Below are positions 43,990 to 56,289 of a DNA stretch of 64,000 bases, piece by piece. A program made the translations under genes and the position numbers. Source of the DNA: Pogostemon cablin (taxonomy: Eukaryota > Streptophyta > Magnoliopsida > Lamiales > Lamiaceae); assembly GCA_023678885.1 (NCBI GenBank), contig CM042996.1:6878602-6942601 (forward strand). Direction: 5' to 3'. The notes beneath the pieces were generated by a model. That model made no database searches, had not been told where the DNA came from, and saw only the letters and a list, made by a program, of their open reading frames with translations. Every line of letters begins with the position of its first letter. Positions within the stretch are counted from its first letter, which is position 1.

Positions 43990-46700
43990 TTTACTTATTT
44001 ATAGATTATTGGGACATCGGTGATACGATCAACAAATGTCATTTCTATGGGGCTTTATTTTGGTATGAAGAAAGATTGGCATCTTCTTATAATTAAAAAA
44101 ATCAGAAATATTCTTTGTGTTGTATACATGGAAAGATTACACTTCCACTAATGAAAGAACCTCCATCGGCTTTAAAAGATCTCATCTATGGTGAAAGTGA
44201 AAGGAGCAAACATTTCATGCAAAACATCTGATCATACAACAATATGTTTTCTTTTACTTCAATGGGAGGAAAGATTGACTCAATGCCAAATCAATCGAGC
44301 GGTCCGCCAGTTTTTAGATTACATGGACAAAACTATCATCTAATGGGTAGTCTTTTACCAATAGAAGGATCATCTCCTAAATTTGCTCAGCTATACATAT
44401 ATGACATTGATAATGAAATTGAGAATCGTATTAAAAGTTTTAGGTAATTCATTTTTTTCCTCTTAGTAACATATATAATTTGATTGTTCATTTATATTTA
44501 AATATCAACTATTTATATAGTGATGTAATTTTTTCTTTTTCAGGGACTCCAATAAAATGAATACTTTCCATACTGAGATTGTGTCAGATCTAAAGCAAAT
44601 GTTAGATGAGCATAATGTTCTGGTAAAATCTTTCAGAATGGGCAAGCTAATTTATGGTGCAGGAAAATTCATCAAGTCTTAGGCTCAGGTTAATTGGTAA
44701 GAGAGATGCGGATGCACATACATATAATTTGCCAACTGCTTCTAAAGTTGCAGCTCTAATTGTTGGTGATTTCGATGAGTGTTTAGGTGATAGAGACATA
44801 ATATTGGAGACACGATCAGGGCAGTTAAAACGAATCAATGAGCTAAATGCCGCATATTTAGCTTTACAGTATCCGTTGTTGTTTCCTTACTGTGAAGATG
44901 GTTATCGAGATGATATTTTATTTTCTAAAAAAAGATCATCAAAAGTTGGTGGTAGAAAAAAGTTAGTATTAGGGAATGGTTTGCATATCGTTTGCATGAA
45001 CGAGAACATGAACCTTCATCTATTCTGGTGGCAAAACGACTAACACAACAATTCTTTGTGGATACATACACAATAGTGGAATCAGCAAGACTCACTTTTA
45101 TTCGAACACATCAGAAGCAATTGCATTGTGAAATGTATAAAGGACTTGTAGAAGCATTACTACGAGGTGAGAATGATCTGTGTTCAATGGGGAAACGTAT
45201 CATATTTCCATCAACTTTTACAGGTGGAGCTCGCTATATGATCCAAATTATCAAGATGCAATGGCCATATGCAGATGGGCTGGCTATCCAAATCTATTTA
45301 TCACTTTCACTTGCAATCCAAAGTGGCCTGAGATAAGTAGATTCTTGGACAAGAGGAGATGACATGCTGAAGATCGTCCAGATATCATTTGTTGTGTTTT
45401 CAAGATGAAGTTAGATGGCTTGATAAAGGATCTTCACAAGAATAAATTTTTCGGAGATGTTAGAGCATTAGTATACATAGTAGAATTCCAAAAACATGGT
45501 TTGCCACATACTCATATTCTACTTTTTCTTAGTATGGGGGATAAACATGCAACACCAGATCACATAGATAATATTATATCAGCTGAGATTCCTGATGAGA
45601 CAAGTGATCAAATCTATTATAATGCAGTTAAGGATTTAATGATGCATAGTCCATGTGGAGCTGCAAGGCCCAAGTCTCCATGTATGGAAGACAATCGTTG
45701 TACAAAGCATTTCCTAAAGAAATTTGTTGAGTGGACAACAGTAGATGAAGATGGATATCCTGTGTATAGACGTAGAAATAATGGTAGAACAATATTGAAG
45801 AATGACATTGAACTAGATAATAGGTACGTTGTTCCATACAATCGTTACTTATTGTTGAAATATGGGGCTCATTTGAATGTGGAGTGGTGCAATCAGTCAC
45901 GGTCCATCAAATATCTTTTCAAGTATGTCAACAAAGGCCAAGATTAAGTAACTGCCTCTTTTTACCAGAGTATCAATGATGATGAGACAACAACAAACAT
46001 TGATGGGATTAGCATGTATTATGACTGCAGATACATATCAGCGTGTGAGGAAATGTGGCGTATTTTAGGTAATGAAATCCAATACAAAAATCCTCCAGTT
46101 GAGCGTCTAAGTTTCCACTTGCCTAATGAGCAGTCCATGATATATTCTGATTCGGATCTAATAGAGGACATTTTACAGCGTCCTACAGTTAATAGTAGCA
46201 TGTTTATTTCTTGGTTTGAGGCAAATAAGAGATATCCAGAAGCTAATTCTCTTACATATTAGGAATTTCCTCAAAAGTTTGTTTGAAAATCATCTACAAG
46301 GGAATGGGTTCCACGACAACAAGGTTTTTTCTTTAGGGGGAAGTGGTGAAATGTATTATTTGAGATGTTTATTGAATGTTGTTCGTGGCGCAAAAAGTTT
46401 TGATGACATAAAACAGTACATGGTGTGTTGTACAAAACATTTCGTGATGCTTGCTATGCATATGGGTTGTTAGATGATGACAATGAGTACTCGGATGGCA
46501 TTATTGAGGCAAGTGAGTGGGCTTCAGCAAGTTCATTGAGGTATTTATTTGCTTCTTTATTGTCATCTGATTGTCTGAGTCGTCCTGAAAGTGTGTGGGA
46601 TAAAACATGGAAGCATATATTAGATGATATTCTTTACAGACAACGTCAATTGACGAATTACCCAGGTAAGTTTTTTTTTTTAAATTTGCAATATAAATAG
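43990..46700 (+). pseudogene. Helitron Rep (HUH nicking) domain, broken
   Basis: Rep nicks and rejoins DNA strands during rolling-circle transposition. It begins WDIGDTINKCHFYGALFWYEERL (about 44010), then MFSFTSMGGKIDS, PPVFRLHGQNYHLMGSLLP and FAQLYIYDIDNEIENRI, an intron at about 44441-44543, then RDADAHTYNLPTASKVAALI and INELNAAYLALQYPLLFP. The nicking region has YPNLFITFTCNPKWPEI (about 45280), EFQKHGLPHTHILLFL with the HUH histidines at 45507-45515, and SRSIKYLFKYVNKG (about 45898-45938), where the catalytic tyrosines lie. Downstream are YISACEEMWRI and PPVERLSFHLPNEQS. Stops (for example TAA after 45944, and one replacing W near 46285) and several frame changes inactivate it. Confidence 0.93.
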
Positions 46701-46799
46701 GTCAATCATTAATCCTTTTATAAGATTCAATTCAATTATTTATGTAAATTACATCTATCTCTTTATATTAATATATAATTTTTTCACGTGATTAATTTA

Positions 46800-48465
46800 G
46801 TACAGATTTGTCTTTTAATGAAGATGAAATAAAAAATCTAGCGTTGGTGGAGATTGAGAACTTGATGCAAAAATTTGGAAAGAGTTTGAGAGACTATGAT
46901 GCCATGCCATATCCAAATATGATTGATTCGTCCAGCCTGTATAACAAGTTAATTCATGATAGTTATGTTATGATCGAGCGACAATGGCTACAGAGCACAC
47001 TCAATTGACTGCTAATTTGACTGATGAGTAACGATATGTATATGATTCTATAATTAAAGTAGTTGATTCGAATCGAGGAGGAGTCTTCTTTGTGTATAGT
47101 TATGGGGGAACTGGAAAGACATTTTTATGGAGGACTTTATCTGCTGCTTTCAGGTCCAAGGGTGAAATAATTCTTAATGTAGCGTCAAGTGGAATAGCAT
47201 CCCTACTGCTTCCTGGTGGTCGTACATCGCATTCACGATTTTCTATTCCACTTAATCCAATAGAGAGCTCAATATGTTTTATCAAACAAGGAAGCCAACT
47301 TGCAGCCCTTATAATCAAAGCAAAACTTATCATATGGGATGAAGCCCCTATGGTGCATCGACATTGTGTGGAGGCATTAGATAAAACTCTGAGAGATATT
47401 ATGCAGTTGACTAATTTAGAGAATAAAGACAAGCCATTTGGAGGAAAAACTGTTGTTTTTGGATGGAATTTTCATCAAATTCTACATGTGATTCCAAAGG
47501 GTACTAGGCAAGACATCATCCATGCAACAACAAATTCATCATATATTTGGAAGGACTGCAAGCTGTTGAGGTTGACAAAAAACATGAGGCTTCAAGTGCA
47601 AGATTCCACAATGGAGTTCAACAAGTTAAAAGAATTTGCTGTTTGGATTGCAAATATTGGGGATGGGAGTATTGGAATTGATAATGATGGTGATCAAATT
47701 GTAGAAATTCCTGAAGATATATTGTTGAGGAATGTAGGTGACCCTATATCAACCATTGTGCAAAGTACTTTCCCATCTTACAAAGATTCCACTGATGATC
47801 CAAGTTTCTTAAAAGATCGTGCTATATTGGCACTAACCCTTGATGTTGTTGATAGAGTCAATGAATACATGTCTTCATTGAATTTTGGAGATGGAAAGAC
47901 ATATTTGAGTTCAGATAGCACATGTAAGTCTGATGCAAGTGTGGACCTATTGGCTGATCTACACACACCTGAATTCATGAATGGTATTCGATGTTCAGGA
48001 GTCCCGAATCATGAATTAACCTTGAAAATTGGGACTCCAGTCATGTTATTACGGAATATTGATCATTCGCTTGGATTGTGCAATGGTACTCGATTGGTTA
48101 TTACAAAGCTTGGATCTCATGTTCTGAAAGTAAAAATACTATGTGGAAGCAATGCTGGATAGACGATCTTAATCCCAAGAATGTCATTGACACCATCTGA
48201 TACGAGATTACCATTCAAATTTCAAAGGAAATAATTTTCCTTGATTGTGTCATATGCAATGACAATCAACAAAAGCCAAAGAAAATCTCTCTTACATGTT
48301 GGTCTTTTGTTAAAAAAGTCAGTATTCTGTCATGGTCAACTGTATGTTGTTGTTTCACGAGTAACTAATCGTGAAGGTTTAAAAATTCTCATTTTAGATC
48401 AGGACGTCGATAACGTTACTTCAACTAGAAATGTTTTATTTAAAGAAGTTTGTCAAAATTTGTAA
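46800..48465 (+). pseudogene. Helitron PIF1-type helicase domain, broken
   Basis: The C-terminal helicase of the Helitron transposase unwinds the nicked strand. The Walker A motif GGTGKT is at 47104-47121 and Walker B (IIWDEAPM, WDE at 47335-47343) is intact. The next motif, normally a GDFRQ-type sequence, reads VVFGWNFHQILHVIPKGTRQ, so key residues are changed. The long open frame ends at 48162. After a stop and frame shift the final motifs appear: AMTINKSQRKSL and HGQLYVVVSRVTNREGLKIL at about 48255-48390. The S-Q-G-Q consensus reads SQRKS here. It follows Rep directly, as in all plant Helitrons. Confidence 0.93.
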
Positions 48466-48602
48466 TTCAGATTGGGTCAATTAATTTATCTTTATTATTA
48501 TTACAAGTTGTCTAAATTTTCAATCTAATTAGTCAAATAGATTATATTTCATCTACAAATAACTTTATAATTTATTCTTATCATTTAGTATATTATTATT
48601 GT

Positions 48603-48608
<6 letters not shown>

Positions 48609-48699
<91 letters not shown>
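48609..48699. repeat. (AT)n microsatellite inside the Helitron 3' region
   Basis: About 90 bp of AT dinucleotides between the helicase end and the Helitron terminus. Confidence 0.95.
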
Positions 48700-48700
<1 letters not shown>

Positions 48701-48765
48701 TAAAAGATAGTGAAATAAATTGATAAAAAATTAATAATTAAATTTTATAGTATTTCTTTTATATA

Positions 48766-48797
48766 ACAGATCGTGCAACACACGGGTGAATTATTAG
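48766..48797 (+). mobile_element. Probable Helitron 3' terminus
   Basis: tcgtgcaacacacggg contains the stem cgtg/cacg, followed 9-10 bases later by TTAG and a T. Plant Helitrons commonly end in a cgtgcaa-cacgggt hairpin and CTAG before host T, so this is that terminus with one change in CTRR. Its place about 300 bp after the helicase supports the assignment. Confidence 0.6.
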
Positions 48798-49006
48798 TTG
48801 AGAAAAATAACAAATCAAAAGATGAATGGCTTCCCTTGTCATTGGAGAAGATCCTTCCTTCAACTTGCCAATTCCTTTTTAAACCTTGTTCTCCTCCTTA
48901 GAGGGGTGATGGGTGAATGATGTATGGAAGAATTTATGGATTTGGATGGAGAATTGATGGAAAAATGGGATGGATTGAAGATGGAGATGAAGAGAGAAAA
49001 TGTGTA

Positions 49007-50450
49007 TGATCGTCGCTATTTTCACCTAGATTTTAGTGTTATTTTCTTAATATTTGTCTACTTATTGTATAATTGGTGTGTATTTCGTATATTTGGAGAC
49101 ACTTTGTATTGTGAGAAAAATATTGTAAAAATGATAAATATGTATGTAAAACAAGTAAAAAAGGGAGCAAAATGGAGTCGGGAGTCAAAATGGATATTAC
49201 ATGAAGAAAAACGTCGCAACTCGACTCGAGTCTAGAACTTGAGTCGAGTCCGGAGCAACAAATCGTGCCAAGTTTCGTAGGTCGACTAGGCTGAATGTCG
49301 ACTGCAGACACGTGAAACCCCAACTCGGCCTTTTCGAAAGTCGAGTTGCAAAGCTCGACTCGAGCTCTACCACAGCCGTAGTAGGCCTCGTCGACAAAAG
49401 CACCAACTCGACTCGATTTGTTGAACTCGAGTCGAGTTCGGCCGATTATTTTCAAATGAATGAGCAAAGGTTCTAAAAGAGCCAAATCACACACTATACA
49501 CATTTTTCCACACACACATCCTCTCCCAATCACCCATTCACTAATCCATTCATTCCTCTATCAATTTCTATCCAATTTCCACAATTCCTTCCATAAATCT
49601 TCCACATCAATTGGTGAGGATTTGAGCATGCTAAAAGAATAAGAGAGATTCATATTCTATTTTTGGGTCAAATGGAGCAATGTAATTTAGATTGTAATGA
49701 ATTCATGATGCAAATAGTAGGCTAGTCTCTTAGTGAGACTAGCTATCATGATTGGTTAGTAGTTTTTAGATTTATGAACTTGTGATGTTGAATTGATGGG
49801 ATTGAATGTATTTTCTATTATGAATGCTTATTCTCAATTCATGTGTTGGATTGTGTGGTTAATTTGCCATTGCATGTAGTTGGAGTGTGAACTCAATTGT
49901 GTGTGGTGGTTGATTAATTGAATTATTTTTTCTAATGGATTGACTCTATTATATGTGTGACTTGAATTTGTGAAAACCAATGCATGATTAGAACATCATA
50001 ATAGGACACTTGAAAGAGTCTGTGAAGGTACTTAGACTAGTGAAAGTGCCTACCAATAGGAGCTTAGTACCTCCATAGGAAATAGTGATTACTGAAAGAC
50101 TCTCTTAGGAGCCTTTTTTTAGTTTACTTAGGTAGTCTACATCTTTGTGTTTCTTGTGAAGGATCACCTAGTGAACCATCAGAGTGTCTTTATTACCCAA
50201 TCCTTGACATTCATCATTATATGTTCATAAGTCTTGAATACTTCCTTTCCATAGTGTAGCTAGTTTTACTACCTTCTTAGATTGATCTACCCTCATTCAT
50301 TCCATTTATTCTATCTTGTTACTTTTTGAATTTTATATCCTTACTTGTTTTTGCTTGTTCATAGATCGCTTAGCCTTAGTTAAACAACAACCTCATTATT
50401 GGTCATCCTTATAAAGCATGACTTGATTCTTGATTAAGGCACGTATATAC
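49007..50450 (+). repeat. Athila-like LTR fragment, plus orientation
   Basis: It starts TGATCGTCGCTATTTTCACC, closely matching the start of the outer Athila LTR. A GC-rich island at 49200-49445 is built from ctcgactcgag and gagtcgag words. Later sequence matches 34400-35280 in reverse. No primer site or gag follows, so it is a solo or truncated LTR. Confidence 0.6.
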
Positions 50451-50459
50451 TAAGTATTC

Positions 50460-50660
50460 TACCAACTCTGTTTTGCTCTATTTTTCACTTGTTTTATACA
50501 CATTTTAATCATTTTCAAGATATTTCTCTCACAACATAATTTATCCTTAAATATAAGAAATACACCACCAAATATACGAAAAACGAACAAAACACACGAA
50601 AATAATAAATAAAATAACACGAAAATTTAGGTAAAAATAATGTCAATTAGTCAAATCATA
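50460..50660 (-). repeat. Second LTR start, inverted relative to 49013-49180
   Basis: The reverse complement of 50460-50660 reads ttacctaaattttcgtgttatttt ... cgtatatttgg ... tgtgagag-aatat-ttg-aaaatga ... tataaaacaagtgaaaaa, matching 49020-49180 in order. Two LTR starts thus face each other about 1.3 kb apart. Confidence 0.65.
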
Positions 50661-51877
50661 AATTCATGAGTTTATGTGTCTCGCATAAACACGTGTTACA
50701 AGAGACTTTGTCAAGTTTGAAAGATGTATTTTTTTCAATGTCACGTGAATTTCAATGTCAAGTTTGATGAAGTATTCGTTTGAGTTCGTTCGTTAACCTT
50801 AATGAGTCAAGTCGAACTTGAATTTTGAGCTCGAATAATTTATCGAGCCAAACTCCAATATTCATCTTGTAAGCTCGCAAACATATTCCTTAGCAAGCTC
50901 GTGAAGACATTCTCGAAGACATTCGCGAACATATTAATTAATTGACTCACGAACACGTTTGAGTTTTTTATTAATTTCTCATCGTTATATGTGTAGATAT
51001 AAACAAAAATCCTTCATCATATATATATACACACTAGGAAATACTAGAATAAATAAAATTGTATAATTTATACGGTTTGATTTTATGAAAAATAATTAAT
51101 CCAGATTTGTGGACCAAAAATATTAATTGCGATGCAATTCCATACAATACGTAGGATTTAGATCGTTATCTAAAAGTTTTGCTCCACCCAAATCACACCT
51201 CCAAAATTTCTTTACACACCTCATTTAAAAAAAAATTATTATTATCTTAATATGAAAAGAAAATAATATCCTTGCTTACATTCAAAAATATTTTATTTTC
51301 ATCATCATTCACCGCTCTATTTCCCTTTTATCTTCTCGCCCAATACAACCGTTTTCATTATCGCAATAAAAACTTAAGGGTACGTAATTAATCCTATGTT
51401 TTTTTAACTAATCCCATGAACAATCGTCTATTGGAGTTTTTTCTTCTTTTTTTTTTAAATCGATAAATGTTAGATGTTAGTATAGTTAGTAGTTAGTTCA
51501 CTAAGCACCCATACTCCCCCTTTTTCCAAACCTCCTTATAACTCCTCCCTAATTTGATTTTGGGTCACTCAGGTAAGTGAGGATTCCAGTGACCAGGTGA
51601 GTTACCTATATGTCTATCTAATTTCTTTTCAAGATTGCCTTCATATCTTATCATAAAAGTAATTAGTTAAAAAAGATATATAGAAAGAAAAAAAATGCAC
51701 TTACAAAAGATGTTTAAGGATTTTAATAAAAAATTTGTAGCTTTATATTTTTTTCATTTTTTGTTCCATCATATTTTAAGAGAGAAAATAATTCAAGAAA
51801 GGCTAAAATTTGAGTGTTCCTAGAGACACTGTGCCTCCAAATCTCTCATTTTTCAAAGTTATACCATTTGTATTAAA

Positions 51878-51920
<43 letters not shown>

Positions 51921-53104
51921 CTTTAGTATGTGAACGAATAACCTTTATTTCCTAAAAAAATATTGAATTATTACTTACAGGTACAAAATATAAACTAATG
52001 TTACTACCAGATACAAGGTATAAATTATATTATTACTAGGTACAAAAAATATGTAAAGTCCTAATTACTCCTTCATATATATTGAATATATAATTCTTAA
52101 TTAGTTATGTATAAATTCACGTTTACATGATTGTTTAGTTATTCTAATTCTCTCTTTATATGAATCAATTTAGCTATTTCATAAATTCTCTCTCCAAAAT
52201 GAATACACGTCAGAGTCAGAGTGTAGGAAATCATTGTCGACGGTAATCATCTCAATTCCAAATCATGGCCTGTAAATATTTGTTTAATTTTGAAGATTAT
52301 AATATCTATCTTGATTATAAACCATTCAATACGAATCACGACATGCACGATATAAATCCTATCATCGAAATCAATCGGCTTGAATTTGAGTCTAAAAGTG
52401 AAAATAAGATTCTTGCACCCATTTGAAAAGACCTTCGAGTCGACCAAAAAAGTGAAATACCTTTCTACGGTGAATATCCTAAAAAAAGAGGAAAACACCC
52501 AATAATGGTAAGAATGTTTTTTTTTCTTGTTTACATATCAGAGCTGATCTTACATTATTATTATTTGATCAATTTTTCTTATTGTAATGCAGAATTTGAA
52601 AAGTTGGGCAAATGCGAAACTTTTCCTAATATTGAAGATGCAAGATTAAACATATGGCTTCCGCCTAATTTTTTCCCTATTTTTTCCTTCCCATGCTTGG
52701 ACACTATATATTGGTGGGTTCATTGTAGATACATTTTACATATGATTAATATGCATCTTTTATTTATATAAGATGTTCAGTGGATAGAACTTCTATTGAA
52801 CACGGTGATATGGTGCAATTTTATTTTGGAACACGTCTTGTTTATGCCTTGTTTTCTACCTCTCAACTTGTATTGACGATATTATACGTATGATTAATTA
52901 CTACAAATTGTGAGGTGGTAAGGGTATTTAATTTTTTTTCATTTACAGTTAACTATGTGTGGGGCATGTCAAATTCCTATCTCAAGGAAACTTTCTTGAG
53001 ATCAATACATTTATTCACGCACATCCATCAACAATTCTTAGGCACCTTTTTATTGCAAAACTATTGTGTTTATGTTCTTTTAATCGCAAAACACAAAACT
53101 AACG
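50661..53104. other. AT-rich, mostly unrecognised
   Basis: 50760-50960 carries gagctcg and cgaaca words (gagctcgaataa, aagctcgc, gcaagctcgtg), a pattern seen in old hAT-like elements, but no ends are visible. 51882-51918 is an (AT)n run. No protein motif is found in the remaining short frames. Confidence 0.4.
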
Positions 53105-53107
53105 TGT

Positions 53108-53760
53108 TTTAATGTGTGCGTTCTATATGGTTACGATTTTTTTTTCTGAATACTATTATAAAATTTTTTTTGAATATCAATGGTTTCTCTTCTAATGTGT
53201 GCGTTCTTTATGGTTACGATTTTTTTAATACTATTATAAGATTTTTTTAATATCGACGATTGTTGTTCTAATGTGTGCGTTCTATATGGTTACGATTCTT
53301 TTTAATACTATTATAAGATTTTTCTGAATACCAATGGTTGCTGTTCCATGTGTGTTCTGTATGGTTACGATTTTTTCAGAATATACTATTATAAGATTTT
53401 TCAGAATAACAACGGTTGTTGTTCTAATGTGTGCGTTCTGTATGGTTACGATTTTTTTTCTAAATACTATTATAAGATTTTTCTGAATATCGACTGTTGT
53501 TGTTCTAATTTATGTGTTCTGCATGGTTACGATTATTTTTAATACTATTATAAGATTTTTCTGAATACAAAGATTACTGTTCTGATATGTTCGTTCTTTA
53601 TTTTTCTGAATATTATTATATTTAGATTTTTCTGAATAATATTATTATATTTAGATTTATCTGAATATCAATGGTTGTTGTTCTAATGTGTACATTGCAT
53701 TTTATATGTTTACGATTTTTTCTGAATACTATTTAAGATTTTTCTGAATACTAAGTCGCC
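53108..53760. repeat. ~78-bp minisatellite, about eight copies
   Basis: The unit reads aatgtgtgcgttct, atatggttacgatttttt, then gaatactattataagattttt, ctgaatatcaatggttgttgttct. Copies begin near 53111, 53192, 53270, 53346, 53426, 53507, 53578 and 53682, with indels in the T-runs. No frame is conserved across copies. Confidence 0.9.
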
Positions 53761-54036
53761 GAAAGTTTCAAAAGATTGGGGATTGAAATTTGAACACAAC
53801 AATCTTAACCATATTTTTAATGTTTGACCCTTTTTTAATCTCCAACCTATTTCTTATTTTCATGGAGAGATTAATGGTTAATTAATTCGTGAATACAATT
53901 AAACTTAAAATAGGGTTAAAAGTGGCATTTGATTAAAATAATTTAGATATTGTATCTAGTAGTAATATAGGTAAATAAATTGTACCTATGAGTAATGGAC
54001 CCAAAAAATATTAATATTTTTAATCAAACATTCATA

Positions 54037-54563
54037 CTATCTCCATTGCATATATAAATTCACACTTTCTATTTTTGTCCGTCCCATAAATAAGTTCACA
54101 CCCTCAAATAAGGAAATACACACAACCAATAACCACACAACACACTTTAATTTCAAAATTGTCACCCCTTTACAACTAACATAACATACTTTATAATTTA
54201 CTCTCTCCGTCCCGCTACAAGAGTTACATTTTACTAATTAGGACGTCACGCTACAAGAGTTACATTTTATTTTTTAGTAGATAAGACCTAAATAAATCAA
54301 TCACTTTATCTCCATGAGGCCCACACACAACACTAATACAACTACTCATTATATTAAATTATTATATCTCTCAACCCACTACACAATAAAATACTATAAT
54401 TATTAATCTTCGTGCAAACAGTAAATGTAACTCTTTTTATAGGACAGATGGTGTATTTATTACCTAAAAATACCAAATTACCCCTAAAAGTAAATCAAAA
54501 GACAACTTTTTCTTAAACTCCGTATCTACAATAATCGTGAACTTCTCTTTGGAATGGAGAGAG
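54037..54563. mobile_element. Stowaway MITE 4, carrying a nested copy
   Basis: Ends ctatctccattgc and ggaatggagagag with TA on both sides. aaattcacactttc and cgtgaacttctc are the inverted subterminal parts. Interrupted by 54201-54453. Confidence 0.75.
54201..54453. mobile_element. Stowaway MITE 5, nested in MITE 4
   Basis: Ends ctctctccgtccc and ggacagatggtg, TA at both sides, with inverted subterminal agagttacatttta / gtaaatgtaactct. Contains a second copy of ctacaagagttacatttta near 54250, an internal duplication. Confidence 0.75.
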
Positions 54564-54638
54564 TACTATTTATATTTCAGCCGATCTTTTCATTGAAAAA
54601 ATATTTTTCGAAAATTATACCCTTAGTATTAAATGGTA

Positions 54639-54884
54639 CTCCCTCCGTCTCATTTCAACATTTACATATTTTTCAATTTGGGTGATTTCAATCTTTACAC
54701 TTCTCTTTTTACTAAATGGAACCCACACAAATTCATTATTTCTCTCTCTATGGGCCCACACATCACTGATACACCTACCCACTTTATATTAAAATATTAT
54801 TTTTCTCACCTCACTACACATTAAAATACCACATTCCTTAATATACGTATAAAAAGCAAACGTAAAGTTTAAAACAGGATGAAG
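54639..54884. mobile_element. Stowaway MITE 6
   Basis: Ends ctccctccgtctc and aggatgaag, with TA at 54637-54638 and 54885-54886. The right end is decayed. The subterminal tttacacttctc/gtaaagttt is inverted. Confidence 0.7.
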
Positions 54885-54886
54885 TA

Positions 54887-55672
54887 TGTCCTTCAGTATG
54901 TGAATGATAACCTTTATTTCTTAAAATAATATTAATTTTTTTAATCAAACATTAATACTATTTATATTTCAATAAATCTTTTCATTGAAAAAATTATACC
55001 CTTATTTATATTTCTTTTAAAATAAAATTGTTTACCCTCACATACATTTTACACCTTATATACAACATAGCAACTTGATATCGAATGATTCTTCAATTCA
55101 AATCCGATAGTGGAAAATTTATAAACCAATAACATTCGGTGCAATTTCTATTTAAAAATTTATTCATAGAGGTACACCACTGGAATCTCTCTTTATTATA
55201 ATCCTTAGCTTTACAATTATTCATATATATAGGTGCACCACTGAGATTATTCATCATCTAGAGGGAAGAGAGTAAGGGGTACGTGGGAAATAAATAGATA
55301 AACTTTAATTATAGATATAATGTCTACATATTTTAAAAAAATTATAAAATATTTTCAATTAAATTAAAAAATATATAAATTTTGGGGTGTACATAAAGAG
55401 ATTTAGCAAAAACTTGTATCATCATAAAATAAGCTATTACAACAAAATAACCATAAAAAAATTCTAGTAAAAGCATATGATCTGATAAAATTATCTAGGT
55501 AAGAAGAAATAGAATAATCTAATGCATACAATGTTAGCATCACAACCGACACCTATCTACTATATATACTTGAGAAAGCATAATAATATCATAATGAAAC
55601 TATCATACCATTATTAAAAATCAATTTCATACATAATTTCATTCTTGTGAATATTATTTAAAAATTTAAACA
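54887..55672. other. AT-rich, nothing recognised
   Basis: No gene or element end. Short related stretches (cttttcattgaaaaa) recur near 54588 and 54978, a minor local repeat. Confidence 0.4.
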
Positions 55673-55920
55673 ACAAATTGAATTAAATAGCTATATAGAT
55701 TAGCTTTAATATTGTTGATCGACTATTTTTCATTAATTATTTTTAAATTATTTAATTAATAGTAATTAATAATTAAATTTTAGATCCTAAAAATGAACAA
55801 ATTGAATTAAATAGCTATATAGATTAGCTTTAATACTGTTGATAGACTATTTTTCATTAATTATTTTTAAATTATTTAATTAATAGTAATTAATAATTAA
55901 ATTTTATCACTGAACCATTA
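55673..55920. repeat. 124-bp tandem duplication
   Basis: The two copies (from 55673 and 55797) are almost identical over acaaattgaattaaatagc through taataattaaatttta, with two or three differences. The high identity implies a young event. Confidence 0.9.
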
Positions 55921-56285
55921 AAAAAGAAACAAAACTAGCATAACTAATATATAATGACATTTTAAAATATTTGTAGAAACTAGATGATCAATTACTCACC
56001 ACTCTTGTCTAAAAAACAGTTGGACAACCAAAAATTTTCAAAAGAGAATAGAGGAGACATGAGTATGACAACCATTTTAAAGAGGAGGGAGAGAGAAAGG
56101 GTTTCAGTACCGATTTGAATCCAAGAAAAGAAGGGGAAGTACCAATTTCAAATAAAAAAAATAAAAAAAGGACAGAGGGGATTGAATACCTATTGTATAT
56201 TCAGGCCTAAGTACAATTTCTAAGCTAGTCGTAATGCAAATTTAATTTGGGAAGTCAATTCCAAAAATTTTGATCTCTTCAAATT
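55921..56285. other. Purine-rich stretch, nothing recognised
   Basis: Contains gaggagggagagagaaaggg near 56080. No coding sequence or element end. Confidence 0.4.
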
Positions 56286-56289
56286 ATTT

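Larger units (their letters stand above)
36590..48797 (+). mobile_element. Decayed autonomous Helitron (5' end not located)
   Basis: RPA-like gene, repeat-rich spacer, Rep/helicase gene and 3' hairpin lie on one strand in about 12 kb. The upstream TC terminus was not found. It may lie before 36590, or the RPA-like gene could come from a second, adjacent copy. All genes are broken. Confidence 0.7.

Noticed and set aside
52247..53112. Frames at 52247-52498, 52505-52771 and 52915-53112
   Set aside because: Not linked by splice sites I can support, and without recognisable domains.
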